IMG/VR virus record: IMGVR_UViG_3300037492_000170
Coordinates: 58,745-122,744 of that record
Length of the DNA stretch: 64,000 bases
Source of the DNA: a virus
Strand: one strand, 5' to 3'
The position numbers were made by a program, and so were the translations under genes. Below are positions 51,154 to 60,033 of the stretch, piece by piece; positions within the stretch are counted from its first letter, which is position 1, and each line of letters opens with the position of its first letter. Under the pieces are notes generated by a model, which was not told the DNA's origin, made no database searches, and saw nothing but the letters and a program-made list of their open reading frames with translations.

Positions 51154-52250
51154 TGCTCTTAAATGAAGTGGCGGAACAATATAATAAAACATATGGCGAG
51201 AACACCTGTGTTCCAGGTACTCAAATTCTTCCACACATAGATAGACTTCCAACTGGGATATTCTCTCTAGATTTTGCTTTGTGTGGCGGATTACCTATGA
51301 ATCAAATGGTCTGCTTTAGGGGTCCAGAATCTGGAGGTAAAACATCTACTGCTATTAGTACCGCTGCAAATGCAGCTAGAATGTGCTGGAGGTGTATGAA
51401 AATTGAGTGTGAATGCTCGCAGCCCCCCCTTCATATGAAAACTCTCTGGTTGGATGTAGAGGGTTCCTTCGATAAACAATGGGCAACAGATTTAGGGTTA
51501 GATGAAGAAAGTTATGTCATTGCTACCGCTGAAGACTTGGAGCAGTATGTTGATATTGCTACGGCTGCTATACGCGCAGAGGATGTAGGATTGATAGTGG
51601 TAGATTCAGTAGCCGCGTTAGTGCCGTCTAAGATTATGGAAGGCTCATCCTACAGTAACTATATGGGTGTTAATCCTAGAGCAGTAAAGGATTTTGTCAG
51701 AAGGCTTAACCCGGTGCTTATTAGAGAGGGCTTCAAAGGGCACCCTGTCGTAGTGATACTTACAAATCAAGTCATGTTTCTAGTTGGAGAACTGTTCAAG
51801 AATCCAGAGAGTATGCCTGGAGGAGAAGCGTTAAAACACTTCACTTCTTTATGGGTAAGATTCTCTAAGAAGGCACTGACAGACTCTGAAAAGAAACAGA
51901 GAGATGAGAGTAGAAAAGTCTCATTGGTGCAGAGACATTCTTTCACTGTAGAAAGACAAAAGGTTACAATTCTAGCTGGAGGTGGCGAATTTGTAAGGTG
52001 TAAAGAACCCATAAGAGATGAAGAGGGCAACATTGAATTTAGCAGAGGAGAACTATTAGAATACACAACTGTCATAAAACAAGCTAAAACCTATAACCTT
52101 CTTTTACCAGAAGGGGCAAAGTGGCGAATTGGAAGCACAGTCGGTACACAGAAAGAGATAAAGGAGTTTTGGAGAGCTAACCCCGGTGCATACCTTACGG
52201 CTCAGAGGGAAATAATAGAAAAAGCCAAACTGGAGATATTCCATGCCTGA
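51153..52250 (+). CDS. recA: RecA/UvsX-type recombinase with Cys4 insert
   Basis: This 365-residue protein has Walker A GPESGGKT (57-64), LWLDVEGSFDKQWATDLGL, Walker B LIVVDSVAALVP, and the KNPESMPGGEALKHFTSLW loop (L2 and following), in RecA order. Between Walker A and the next strand lies a Cys-rich insert (C78, C81, C86, C88) that could bind zinc and is not part of bacterial RecA. The C-terminus ends in a charged helix. Strand exchange in phage recombination and recombination-dependent replication is the expected role, together with SSB and the nearby nucleases. Confidence 0.85.
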   Translation: MLLNEVAEQYNKTYGENTCVPGTQILPHIDRLPTGIFSLDFALCGGLPMNQMVCFRGPESGGKTSTAISTAANAARMCWRCMKIECECSQPPLHMKTLWLDVEGSFDKQWATDLGLDEESYVIATAEDLEQYVDIATAAIRAEDVGLIVVDSVAALVPSKIMEGSSYSNYMGVNPRAVKDFVRRLNPVLIREGFKGHPVVVILTNQVMFLVGELFKNPESMPGGEALKHFTSLWVRFSKKALTDSEKKQRDESRKVSLVQRHSFTVERQKVTILAGGGEFVRCKEPIRDEEGNIEFSRGELLEYTTVIKQAKTYNLLLPEGAKWRIGSTVGTQKEIKEFWRANPGAYLTAQREIIEKAKLEIFHA

Positions 52251-52707
52251 TGTTGTTTGTTCTACATGCTCTAAAATGTCTGATGTGGATAATAAAGACT
52301 GGAAGTTGATAGACCCAACATCTGCATACTTCTGCTCTAGCGACTGTCTTCTAAAAGCCATTTACAGAAACAAGCCAAGAGACAGGTTCTTATTTAACAT
52401 GCAGACTATCAGAACCGGTACCTATTACTCAAAAAAACTAAAAACATTCTTTATGTCTAAGTATGAAGAAACTGTAGCATTGTTTTTAGCGGCTCACGAT
52501 ATATGGTATCAATATGAAGCTTATTGGTTCCCTATAGTTAAAACTATTTACATTCCAGATTTCTACCTTCCAGACTATGGGTGTTTTCTTGAGGTTAAAG
52601 GGGCTTATGGTATCGGTTCGAAAAACAAATTAGCTTTATTTAGAATAGCATATCCAGATGAAACATTATTCACAATATCCTGGCACATGAGGCATATGTT
52701 CTCATGA
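52243..52707 (+). CDS. PD-(D/E)XK endonuclease with N-terminal Cys motif
   Basis: This 154-residue protein begins with a zinc-finger-like part (CSTCSKM, YFCSSDCLL). A nuclease core follows: YEETVALFL (Glu), IYIPDFYLPDYGCFLEVKGA (Asp ... E-x-K), and WHMRHM at the end. The active site pattern E, D, ExK is complete. Related small nucleases in phages (T7 endonuclease-, VSR- or TnsA-like) act in repair or junction resolution. Overlaps RecA by 8 bp and the Cas4-like gene by 4 bp. Confidence 0.7.
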   Translation: MPDVVCSTCSKMSDVDNKDWKLIDPTSAYFCSSDCLLKAIYRNKPRDRFLFNMQTIRTGTYYSKKLKTFFMSKYEETVALFLAAHDIWYQYEAYWFPIVKTIYIPDFYLPDYGCFLEVKGAYGIGSKNKLALFRIAYPDETLFTISWHMRHMFS

Positions 52708-53555
52708 GTCTACTTACAGAACCAACCATGTTAAATAAGCAAGAGCCTTCGTCTAACATACTAAGCATTAACACTGTGCGTAACGTACAAAAGCTTCATT
52801 ATCCAAGAGCCTCTAGTTTATATAGTGCGTGCATTAGGCAACTAGTCATTGGTACTGCTAAGAAACTAGAGAGAACCGAGATAGTGGGCTTTAGTAGACA
52901 ACTCACCTTTGATATTGGTTCTGCGGTTCATAGTTGGATACAAAACAGTGATTCTTATTTTGGTGTTCAGCGAAGGGGAGTGTGGGAATGCACTGCTTGT
53001 GGAAAAGAGAGAATATTTGGAAAGCCCCCCACGCTACCGTGCAAGAGGTGCGGGGCAGATGTGGCGGCATCAAGATACAAGGAAGTCACTTTATTAATGC
53101 ACTCCCCTTATTGCCTAACAGGACATCCTGATTTGTTTATAGAACCTATAGAAGCGCCGGGAAAGATAAGAGTCGTAGAATTGAAAACTATGAACGGTGA
53201 CAAGTTTTCAAAATTACTCACACCATTAGTCGAACATGTCTGGCAGATTCAAACATATATGTGGGCTTGTCATAAAATGGCGTTTGAGATGTCTGTGCGA
53301 ATAGATGATAGCTGTGGCTACATTGCTTATATATCCAAAAAAGAGACGCAGGGTGAACTTCCTATCAAAGTGTTCCCAGTAATGAAAGACGAGCGCATAC
53401 TAACTGAGATAAAAACTAAATTAAGGTTATACGGAAATTCTATGAAAAGTAAGACCTTACCACCACCAGATCACGATTGCGAGAGAACCAAGTACACTAG
53501 CTGGAAAGCTAGAAACTGCCCTTGCGTGAAATTTTGTATCCGGGCTAAAACTTGA
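52704..53555 (+). CDS. Cas4/RecB-like exonuclease with Fe-S cysteines and zinc-ribbon insert
   Basis: This 283-residue PD-(D/E)XK exonuclease has His76 (GSAVHSWIQ), Asp143 (GHPDLFIE), Glu159-x-Lys161 (VVELKT) and a QTYMWA motif near 183-188. Cys43 near the N-terminus and Cys259, 272, 274 and 278 at the C-terminus match the Fe-S cluster arrangement of Cas4/AddB-type enzymes. A zinc ribbon (C96, C99, C113, C116) is inserted between the His and Asp motifs. It would generate ssDNA ends for RecA. No cas genes or CRISPR arrays are nearby. Confidence 0.8.
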   Translation: MSLLTEPTMLNKQEPSSNILSINTVRNVQKLHYPRASSLYSACIRQLVIGTAKKLERTEIVGFSRQLTFDIGSAVHSWIQNSDSYFGVQRRGVWECTACGKERIFGKPPTLPCKRCGADVAASRYKEVTLLMHSPYCLTGHPDLFIEPIEAPGKIRVVELKTMNGDKFSKLLTPLVEHVWQIQTYMWACHKMAFEMSVRIDDSCGYIAYISKKETQGELPIKVFPVMKDERILTEIKTKLRLYGNSMKSKTLPPPDHDCERTKYTSWKARNCPCVKFCIRAKT

Positions 53556-53580
53556 CAAACATAAAAAAGCATGGTATAAT
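53552..53580 (+). promoter_or_regulatory. Consensus sigma-70 promoter
   Basis: Perfect TTGACA and perfect TATAAT separated by exactly 17 bp, with TGG as extended -10. It starts at the stop codon of the Cas4-like gene and drives the nuclease, AAA+ and following genes. It is the best promoter match in the window. Confidence 0.85.
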
Positions 53581-53616
53581 GACAACTAAGCTAGAGAATT
53601 ACTTGAGGGAGGTTAG

Positions 53617-53991
53617 ATGAGCACTGCCAGATCCAGAATCAGCAAGGGTCGCGCGTTTCAAAAAAGTATTATGCTTTTGATAAAGCAGTGCTTCAATCTA
53701 GACGATGACGATTTACGCAATCCTGTGGGCGCGGAGAATGGACCAGATGTAATCCTCAATAACAAAAAAACCCGTGACCTAGTAGGCTTGACTATAGAGT
53801 GTAAGAACCAGAAGAGTCTTTCAATCTGGAGCGCGTTAGAGCAGACTAAAGACAATCAGAAAAAGTATTATCCAGATACAACGCCAGCGTTAATATTTCA
53901 CCGATCACAGATGGGAAATAGGGATGTCTGGATAACTGTACCTCTTACTCATTATCTTGAGTTAAGACAGAAAATTGACGTGGATTGTTAG
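53617..53991 (+). CDS. Holliday-junction-resolvase-like PD-(D/E)XK nuclease
   Basis: This 124-residue protein has an early basic helix (STARSRISKGRAFQKSIMLL), then ENGPDVILNN (Asp) and LTIECKNQKSLSIWSALEQT (E-x-K), the pattern of small Hjc/VRR-type nucleases. Size fits archaeal-type resolvases. A strong SD (GAGGGAGG) and its own promoter lie directly upstream. It probably resolves branched DNA before packaging. Confidence 0.7.
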   Translation: MSTARSRISKGRAFQKSIMLLIKQCFNLDDDDLRNPVGAENGPDVILNNKKTRDLVGLTIECKNQKSLSIWSALEQTKDNQKKYYPDTTPALIFHRSQMGNRDVWITVPLTHYLELRQKIDVDC

Positions 53992-53992
53992 A

Positions 53993-55561
53993 ATGCCTAA
54001 AATAACGGATTATTTGAGGGCAGGGAACCCGTGTTTGTTTTTACCATCTGCAGAGGAGATGTCTGTGGAGGAGACGGTGAAGACTGCACTTAAGGAACTC
54101 GAAGATGAAGGCAAGGAGCCCACCGATTATGCAGTCTGGAGAGTTACAACAGGATTAAGGATATATGCAGCCGGGCATTATGACAGCTTACCCAAAACAG
54201 GACCTAAAGACTTAATCCCGTCGCTGCAAGAGATTGAGAAAAGTATCTCTCCTCTAGTGGCAATATTCTTCAATGTCAGGTTCCATCTTGATAGTCCGGC
54301 TGTTGTGCAGCAGATAGCAGACACTGTTAATAAAGTGCGCTCTACTTTTTCTGCAGTAATACTAGCCGGTCCATATATAGAACTCCCCCCGGAGCTTCAC
54401 GACGTAGTGACCTTCTGTGATTTTCCCCTACCAACACAGAAGCAACTGGAACAACAGTTTACTACTCTAATTAAAGAGTATCTACCCGATTTAACCAACT
54501 TTCCAGCCTCTGCTCCTGAACGCAGAGCTAAAATAAAGAAGGCTGCTATGAACGCAGCCGGACTTACTGCATTAGCTGCCGAGAACGCGTTATCTCTATC
54601 CCTATCAATGACCGGAGGGGTAGATACAAACATAATCCAGCAGCAAAAAGAACAGGATATCCGAAAGAGCGATATCCTTGAATATATATCAACTTCAGAG
54701 TCAATATCCACACTTGGTGGGTTTAGAGCACTGAAGTCATGGCTACAACGAAGGAAGGCTGGGTTTACTGATGAGGCTAGAGAGTTTGGACTATCTTACC
54801 CTAAAGGAATTCTATTGGTAGGAGCCGGGGGAGTTGGTAAGACACTTTGTGGTAAAGTAGCAGCCGCTTATCTGGAGCTTCCATTATTACGGTTAGATAT
54901 GGGACGTGTGTATTCAGCTTATGTTGGGTCCAGTGAGGCGCGTATCAGAAGTGCTTTGAAGATAGCAGAGGCAGTTTCACCATGTCTCTTATTGGTCGAT
55001 GAACTTGAAAAGGGTTTGGCTGGACTTCAGGGTTCAGGAACTTTTGATTCGGGTGTAACGGCTAGAGTTATAGCTACGCTTTTGACATGGAGGCAGGAGA
55101 CAACGAAGCCAGTGTTCCTGGTAGGCACTGTGAACGATCCTTCTAAATTACCACCTATGGTATACCGACGCGGCAGGTTCGATGAGATATGGTCTGTAGG
55201 GCTTCCTGATGCGGAGGAGCGCGTAGAGATACTTGGCATACATCTTACTAAACGAAAACAAGATCCGGCTCTGTTTGATTTGGTTTTTCTTGCTAACAGG
55301 AGCAATGGTTACACCGGGGCAGAACTTGAGTCTTGTATAGAAGATGCGATGTTTACAGCTTTCTCAGGTGGTAAGAGGTTAGAGACAGAGCATATCATGT
55401 ATTCCATTCAAAGCACTAAACCACAGTCTAACATAGACAATGAAGAGGCACAGCAACTAGCCGAGTGGATGCATCAACGCGCTAGATCAGTATCAATGGT
55501 GTCAGATTACAATGTAATGCCGCTACGAAAGGGAGAAAAAGATGTTAAAAACAAAAAATAA
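53993..55561 (+). CDS. AAA+ ATPase, Ycf46/FtsH-like motor domain
   Basis: This 522-residue protein is counted from the ATG 2 bp after the upstream stop; an in-frame TTG 18 nt earlier is possible. The N-terminal 240 residues (including an LVAIFFNVRFHLDSP region) are poorly conserved and resemble the N-part of Ycf46-type proteins. The AAA+ module has Walker A GAGGVGKT, pore-like RVYSAYVGSSEARIRSAL, Walker B LLLVDELEKG, sensor 1 LVGTVNDPSKLP, box VII RRGRFDEIWSVGLPDAEER with arginine fingers and a C-terminal YTGAELESCIEDA. No protease domain follows. It may remodel replication or transcription complexes. Confidence 0.75.
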   Translation: MPKITDYLRAGNPCLFLPSAEEMSVEETVKTALKELEDEGKEPTDYAVWRVTTGLRIYAAGHYDSLPKTGPKDLIPSLQEIEKSISPLVAIFFNVRFHLDSPAVVQQIADTVNKVRSTFSAVILAGPYIELPPELHDVVTFCDFPLPTQKQLEQQFTTLIKEYLPDLTNFPASAPERRAKIKKAAMNAAGLTALAAENALSLSLSMTGGVDTNIIQQQKEQDIRKSDILEYISTSESISTLGGFRALKSWLQRRKAGFTDEAREFGLSYPKGILLVGAGGVGKTLCGKVAAAYLELPLLRLDMGRVYSAYVGSSEARIRSALKIAEAVSPCLLLVDELEKGLAGLQGSGTFDSGVTARVIATLLTWRQETTKPVFLVGTVNDPSKLPPMVYRRGRFDEIWSVGLPDAEERVEILGIHLTKRKQDPALFDLVFLANRSNGYTGAELESCIEDAMFTAFSGGKRLETEHIMYSIQSTKPQSNIDNEEAQQLAEWMHQRARSVSMVSDYNVMPLRKGEKDVKNKK

Positions 55562-56318
55562 AAACAATCAGCAGAGTTCCGGGGAGGTAGTGGGGGGTGA
55601 GGCTGCACTCAGAGCCGAGATAATCACCATAAAGGATTCCATAGAGTCCGGGTTCCTAGTGCTGGCTCGTGACCTACATGAAGTGTTTATGGCTAAAATG
55701 TTTGTAGGGTGGGGGTTCCCTACATACGAGTCCTATATCAAGACAGAACTTGATTTCTCTTATAGGAAAGCCAAGTTTCTTACAGATATATGGCAGAAAG
55801 TTGAGGAGCTTGGGCTTTCACACGATAAGATAACAAAAATGGGTTGGTCTAAGGCTGTAGAACTCATTAAGGTGCTTACACCAGATAATGCTGACCTTTG
55901 GCTCGAAAAAGCAGGGGGCTTGTCTCTAGCTAAGCTTGAGGCAGCAGTTAAAGACGAACTAAACCGCACAGGTAATGACACGAAGCCTAAAGTGAATATC
56001 ATGACGTTTAAACTTGATGCTGCCGACGCTGGTATAGTTGGTGATGCTCTCACAGAAGCGAAACGGATTCACGACACAGACAATGACGTTTTAGCGTTAT
56101 CTCAGATATGTGGTGAGTGGCTTATATTCAAAGGCAAGACTCCGGTTAGAACTTCCATCGAAGACTACATAGTGTTCCTGGAAAGGTCATTTGGAGTGCG
56201 CCTTGGGGTTGTTAATGCAGCAGAACCAGTGCCTAAGAAAAAGATGGTGAAAAAAGAAGAGCCGGTATTTGACGATTTAGATGATAAAAGTATAGATGAT
56301 TTGCTGAGTGACGATTAA
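55542..56318 (+). CDS. Putative DNA-binding regulator, helical
   Basis: This 258-residue protein has about residues 35-110 of the type seen in phage and plasmid proteins with an AALAxDLxEV...SFEEYV module (VLARDLHEVFMAKMFVGWGF; YESYIKTELDFSYRKAKFLT), likely a DNA-binding helical unit. The C-terminus has a basic patch (KKKMVKKEEPVF) and an acidic end (DLDDKSIDDLLSDD). It overlaps the AAA+ gene by 20 bp and the next gene by one base. It may recruit partners through the acidic tail, as SSB does. Function unproven. Confidence 0.5.
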   Translation: MLKTKNKNNQQSSGEVVGGEAALRAEIITIKDSIESGFLVLARDLHEVFMAKMFVGWGFPTYESYIKTELDFSYRKAKFLTDIWQKVEELGLSHDKITKMGWSKAVELIKVLTPDNADLWLEKAGGLSLAKLEAAVKDELNRTGNDTKPKVNIMTFKLDAADAGIVGDALTEAKRIHDTDNDVLALSQICGEWLIFKGKTPVRTSIEDYIVFLERSFGVRLGVVNAAEPVPKKKMVKKEEPVFDDLDDKSIDDLLSDD

Positions 56319-57046
56319 TGCTTTCTGTCCAAGATTACCTAACCGGTTTATATAGAGCTGTGCTGCGCGCCGATGCAGCCGTGGCAAAGCTCTGCCTTGG
56401 GCATCTGTGGAAAACGCTGAAAAACACCGATTATATAAAATGGAAACTTCTCCTTCTTTGCTGCAGCTCATCTTATCACAATCTCGACGAAGCCTATGCA
56501 ATATTGAACAGCGACAAACTTACCGGGAAGACGGCACTGGAACTTGTTTACAATCTATGTGTATCGCCGAAATCCAGGGATGCTTTTGCGTTAGCATGGT
56601 TTGTAAAGAAGGGGGGTACAATTGTACCCTATGAAGTAGCGTATTTCAGAGAAAGTATGTTCGAGCCTCCCATTGTGGGAGGACTCCCATTTATTGGCAA
56701 AGACCCGGTGCTCAGTCACGATGTAATCCTTTATAAAGCTGCATTATATTTACTAATGAATAGAATACGAGGAGAAGCGCATTTTGTTGAGACTCCTGCG
56801 GTAGAGGCGGCTAAGATACTCCCATCATGGGCTACAGCGAAATTGGAGGATGTAGATATTGGTGATAATGCTGTTAATGAAGCATACTTTAATCTATTTA
56901 TAAGTGAGTATACTTACAATGTAGAGATAATAGAGCCTACAATACTACGATTAAAGACAACAGACAACTTACTTTGGACACAATACATGGCAACTATATG
57001 TAATAGAGCTAACATGAGTCTGGAGGAGCTATGCAAACTAACATGA
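56318..57046 (+). CDS. Hypothetical protein of the replication operon
   Basis: This 242-residue protein is largely helical (LTGLYRAVLRADAAVAKLCL; DAFALAWFVKKGGTIVPYE). No motif is recognised and no membrane segment is certain. It is translationally coupled to the preceding gene (TAATG) and overlaps the small zinc protein. A clamp-loader or accessory factor next to an AAA+ protein is conceivable but not supported by sequence. Confidence 0.5.
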   Translation: MLSVQDYLTGLYRAVLRADAAVAKLCLGHLWKTLKNTDYIKWKLLLLCCSSSYHNLDEAYAILNSDKLTGKTALELVYNLCVSPKSRDAFALAWFVKKGGTIVPYEVAYFRESMFEPPIVGGLPFIGKDPVLSHDVILYKAALYLLMNRIRGEAHFVETPAVEAAKILPSWATAKLEDVDIGDNAVNEAYFNLFISEYTYNVEIIEPTILRLKTTDNLLWTQYMATICNRANMSLEELCKLT

Positions 57047-57273
57047 TTAAGAGACAGAGATGGTTTGGAGTGAGAGAAGAGGCTAAGGGTGTCAAGCTAG
57101 CTGGAACTGTGGAAGACTGGCTTGAAGTGAATAAAGATGATTTGGTGTATTGTGAGTCCCTTGGCGCAACCATTCACAAACGACATTGCACAAAGCACGT
57201 ATCTAAGCATGATAACGAGTATAAAGAGCGCAGAGTCCTTACCTATTGTAAGAGTTGTCCAATATCCTCTTGA
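57031..57273 (+). CDS. Small Cys/His protein
   Basis: This 80-residue protein has a C-terminal half with CESLGATIHKRHCTKHVSKH and TYCKSCPISS, three Cys pairs and several His residues that could form a zinc-binding site, like small zinc-ribbon proteins of phages. It overlaps the upstream gene by 16 bp and sits behind a GGAGGAG SD. Its stop is followed at once by the promoter-like site of the terminase genes. Confidence 0.55.
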   Translation: MQTNMIKRQRWFGVREEAKGVKLAGTVEDWLEVNKDDLVYCESLGATIHKRHCTKHVSKHDNEYKERRVLTYCKSCPISS

Positions 57274-57298
57274 CAAATGGCTGATAATGTGATTAAAA
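57270..57298 (+). promoter_or_regulatory. Weak promoter before terminase genes
   Basis: A perfect TTGACA directly at the stop codon is followed after 17 bp by TTAAAA with a TGA extended element. The poor -10 suggests dependence on a phage factor or low activity. Confidence 0.4.
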
Positions 57299-57319
57299 GG
57301 CGACAGAGGTGATTAATTA

Positions 57320-58039
57320 ATGGAAATAGAAGAAGTTCTTGAAAATAAAGAACTCATGTCAAATATCACGACTGTTGCTAAGGAAAGCACTATAATTGGA
57401 CGGTGGCTTCATGAAATACCAGACCATCTTCTAGCGGAGATATATCTAGACATGAGAGAGGGTGCCACATTTATTGAAATAATAGATAAGGTCCAAAAAG
57501 ATTGGAGAATACTGTTTGACAGAAACTCCAGGTCTCTTATGGGTGACCTTGCAAACTTTAAGATGAAGGCACTTAATGATATCGCGCTTGTTGAAGCACA
57601 GTTAAAGAATGGTGAGCCTGGGGCACGCGAGATTAAAGATAAGCTTGAGAACCTGTCGGCAAGGATAGATGCTATGGGTAGATTAGGCTGGCTCGCAGAT
57701 GTGCAGACAGCAAGGGTAGAGAAGTTTATAGCTATGGAAGATGTTGAAGGGAAGCCACTTATAATCCTGAACGATACGATTAGGCAACTAAGCTCAATCC
57801 TGGAAAAATATATCAAACTTGAGAATGATGTAGGTACAAGCAGAATTACATTCTCTGCAACAGGACAACCGTTAAAAGCATTCGCATTCGAAGCACAAGA
57901 TGATACAGATAAAATAATCTCAGCCACACGTAGACTTCTGGCTTTAACTGAAGAACGTGGGTTAGCAAACATAAAAGACGAAGCGATTGATGTGCCTGTC
58001 ATTGAGGCTTCCTCACAGAAGGTAGTAGTCAATGCATAA
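57320..58039 (+). CDS. Putative terminase small subunit or packaging cofactor
   Basis: This 239-residue protein is wholly helical in pattern, for example LAEIYLDMREGATFIEIIDK and LIILNDTIRQLSSILEKYIK. It lies directly upstream of the large terminase and overlaps it by 8 bp (stop and start), the usual place of TerS. The N-terminal region around YLDMREGATFIEIIDKVQKD could be a helix-turn-helix. I cannot see a diagnostic TerS motif, so the call rests on position. Confidence 0.5.
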   Translation: MEIEEVLENKELMSNITTVAKESTIIGRWLHEIPDHLLAEIYLDMREGATFIEIIDKVQKDWRILFDRNSRSLMGDLANFKMKALNDIALVEAQLKNGEPGAREIKDKLENLSARIDAMGRLGWLADVQTARVEKFIAMEDVEGKPLIILNDTIRQLSSILEKYIKLENDVGTSRITFSATGQPLKAFAFEAQDDTDKIISATRRLLALTEERGLANIKDEAIDVPVIEASSQKVVVNA

Positions 58040-60026
58040 GTACATAGAAATAGGAGAAGCACTGGAGGCAGTGCAGCAAATAAGTAAAGATATAGGACTT
58101 ACCAAGCAATCGACCGGGTTCTTCGAAGACCTTGTTCTGTCATGTCACATGACAGAGAAAGATGGGCAATTACTGTTAGATAAACATCTGTTCAGTTTAT
58201 ACTGCGAAAACTATATGAAGACCATGTTATCTAAAGACATGGACCAAATGACAGCCACACGAGGATATAAGAAGCAGCCGGTAGATATCGAAGAGTTCTT
58301 AGAGTCTAAAGAATATATGAACCAAAGAGGTCATCTTAGACCAGTGATAAAATATGAACTGGATAGACTCTTTTCTAACAGAGATAAATATCTTGAGGTA
58401 ATTCTTTCGGGTGGAATAGGGATTGGGAAAAGCTTCTTCTCTGAAATGGCATTATCCTATTTGGTGTATCTAAACTCTTGCCTAACAAATATGCAAGCAG
58501 AATATGATTTAGCCCCAGGTTCTACCATCTACTTCATTCTACAGTCTGTATCTATGACATCGGCTAAACGAGTCCTCTTCGACCAGATGATGGGGCGCAT
58601 GTCACAAACACATTACTTTACAAGGGTGTTCCCCTTCGATAAAAAAGTTCGCTCTATGTTGAAATTCCCGAACGGATTGTATGTAACCCCGGTTAGTAGT
58701 ACTGAAATGTCAGCTATTGGGTTGAATGTGTTTGCAGGTGTGATTTCGGAAGCTAACTTCTTCCAAGTAATAGCAGATAGTAAGTTAAGTAAATCTGCTG
58801 ATGGAACATATGACCAAGCGGAACAGAATTATGGCACTATTATGCAGAGAATGCGTTCCAGGTTTGATAAAATGGGTAAAATGCCTGGAATGATGATATT
58901 AGACTCTTCCGCACGGTACCCAGGCGACTTCCTAGATAGAAAGATGGAAGAAGCGAAGACAGACCCTAGTATATTCGTCATGAAGTATGCACAATGGGAA
59001 GCATTACCTGCGGATAGGATGAGCACAGAGAAATTCCTTGTTGAAATCGGGAATCATGAACGAAGTTCTAGAATTCTACCGAAATATGAGATGGCATTCG
59101 AAGGGTCCGAAGTTATTGAAGTGCCGATGAACTACTTCCGTGACTTTCAACGAAATTGTGAAGCTGCACTCCGAGACTTTGCTGGTATTGTGCTCGGTGT
59201 TGAAGGCGCCTTCATGAAGAACAAGGAAGCAGTAGTTGATGCTGTTCGCGCGCACGCGGCTGTGTATGATAATAAGCAACTATTCACAATGGATGACATT
59301 ATCATAGATGCTGAGCTAGATTGGGGTTCTCCACACTGGGCGATGCTTATAAACCAGGACTATTTAAAGGAACCATCGTTCGACGCTGGCGCTACATTTG
59401 CGCTGCACGCTGATATTGGTATCACACACGATAGTACTGGTCTTGTAGTGGGGCATATCCAAGATTATGTGAATCTGCCATCAACCAGTAGATACAACGG
59501 CAAACTAGACACATTTGTAGAGTTAACCGATTTACTCGCACCAGTATTTTGTATAGATGGGATTATCCGTATTCGCCCACCACATGGCGGCGAAGTTCAC
59601 ATGGATCTGCTAAGAGGATTCATTTTCTACATCTGTCAGGTTCTTAATATAAAGTTTGGTACGTTTGATAGATTCTCTTCGGTGCAGTTTATACAAGGGT
59701 TGAGGCGATTAAAAGTAAGGAGTGGGTTAGTATCGACAGTAACAACGACACAACCATACAACGAACTTAAATCTGCCTATATTGAACACCGAATCATACA
59801 TCCCAGTCACAAAGTATATGTAGAGGAGCTACTTGGGTTGCAGTTCGAGCCTAAGAAGAACAGGATTGACCATTTACCCGGTGCTGGAAAAGACTGCGCT
59901 GATGCTATGGCTTCTGTTGTACACATACTTACAAACAAAGTGGCGAACTACAGCAGAAAGCACGAGGAAATCAAACAAGTAAAGCGGTACCAAAAGTTAG
60001 GGATTCGGAAATTGAGGTTCAGATAA
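58032..60026 (+). CDS. terL: Terminase large subunit
   Basis: This 664-residue protein has the ATPase with Walker A GGIGIGKS (127-134) and Walker B AGVISEANFF (Glu240). The nuclease part has HADIGITHDSTG (first Asp, about residue 459), IKFGTFDRFSS (second Asp region) and KDCADAMASVVHI (third Asp). The length fits family members of large myoviruses. It cuts and pumps DNA into the prohead. It is unusual in this genome that TerL is on the plus strand, 15 kb away from and opposite to the capsid genes, and no portal gene follows it. Confidence 0.9.
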   Translation: MHKYIEIGEALEAVQQISKDIGLTKQSTGFFEDLVLSCHMTEKDGQLLLDKHLFSLYCENYMKTMLSKDMDQMTATRGYKKQPVDIEEFLESKEYMNQRGHLRPVIKYELDRLFSNRDKYLEVILSGGIGIGKSFFSEMALSYLVYLNSCLTNMQAEYDLAPGSTIYFILQSVSMTSAKRVLFDQMMGRMSQTHYFTRVFPFDKKVRSMLKFPNGLYVTPVSSTEMSAIGLNVFAGVISEANFFQVIADSKLSKSADGTYDQAEQNYGTIMQRMRSRFDKMGKMPGMMILDSSARYPGDFLDRKMEEAKTDPSIFVMKYAQWEALPADRMSTEKFLVEIGNHERSSRILPKYEMAFEGSEVIEVPMNYFRDFQRNCEAALRDFAGIVLGVEGAFMKNKEAVVDAVRAHAAVYDNKQLFTMDDIIIDAELDWGSPHWAMLINQDYLKEPSFDAGATFALHADIGITHDSTGLVVGHIQDYVNLPSTSRYNGKLDTFVELTDLLAPVFCIDGIIRIRPPHGGEVHMDLLRGFIFYICQVLNIKFGTFDRFSSVQFIQGLRRLKVRSGLVSTVTTTQPYNELKSAYIEHRIIHPSHKVYVEELLGLQFEPKKNRIDHLPGAGKDCADAMASVVHILTNKVANYSRKHEEIKQVKRYQKLGIRKLRFR

Positions 60027-60033
60027 AAAATTT

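Noticed and set aside
52704-53555. Part of a CRISPR adaptation module because it is Cas4-like
   Set aside because: No cas1, cas2 or array in the window; neighbours are RecA, SSB and phage nucleases, so a recombination exonuclease fits better.
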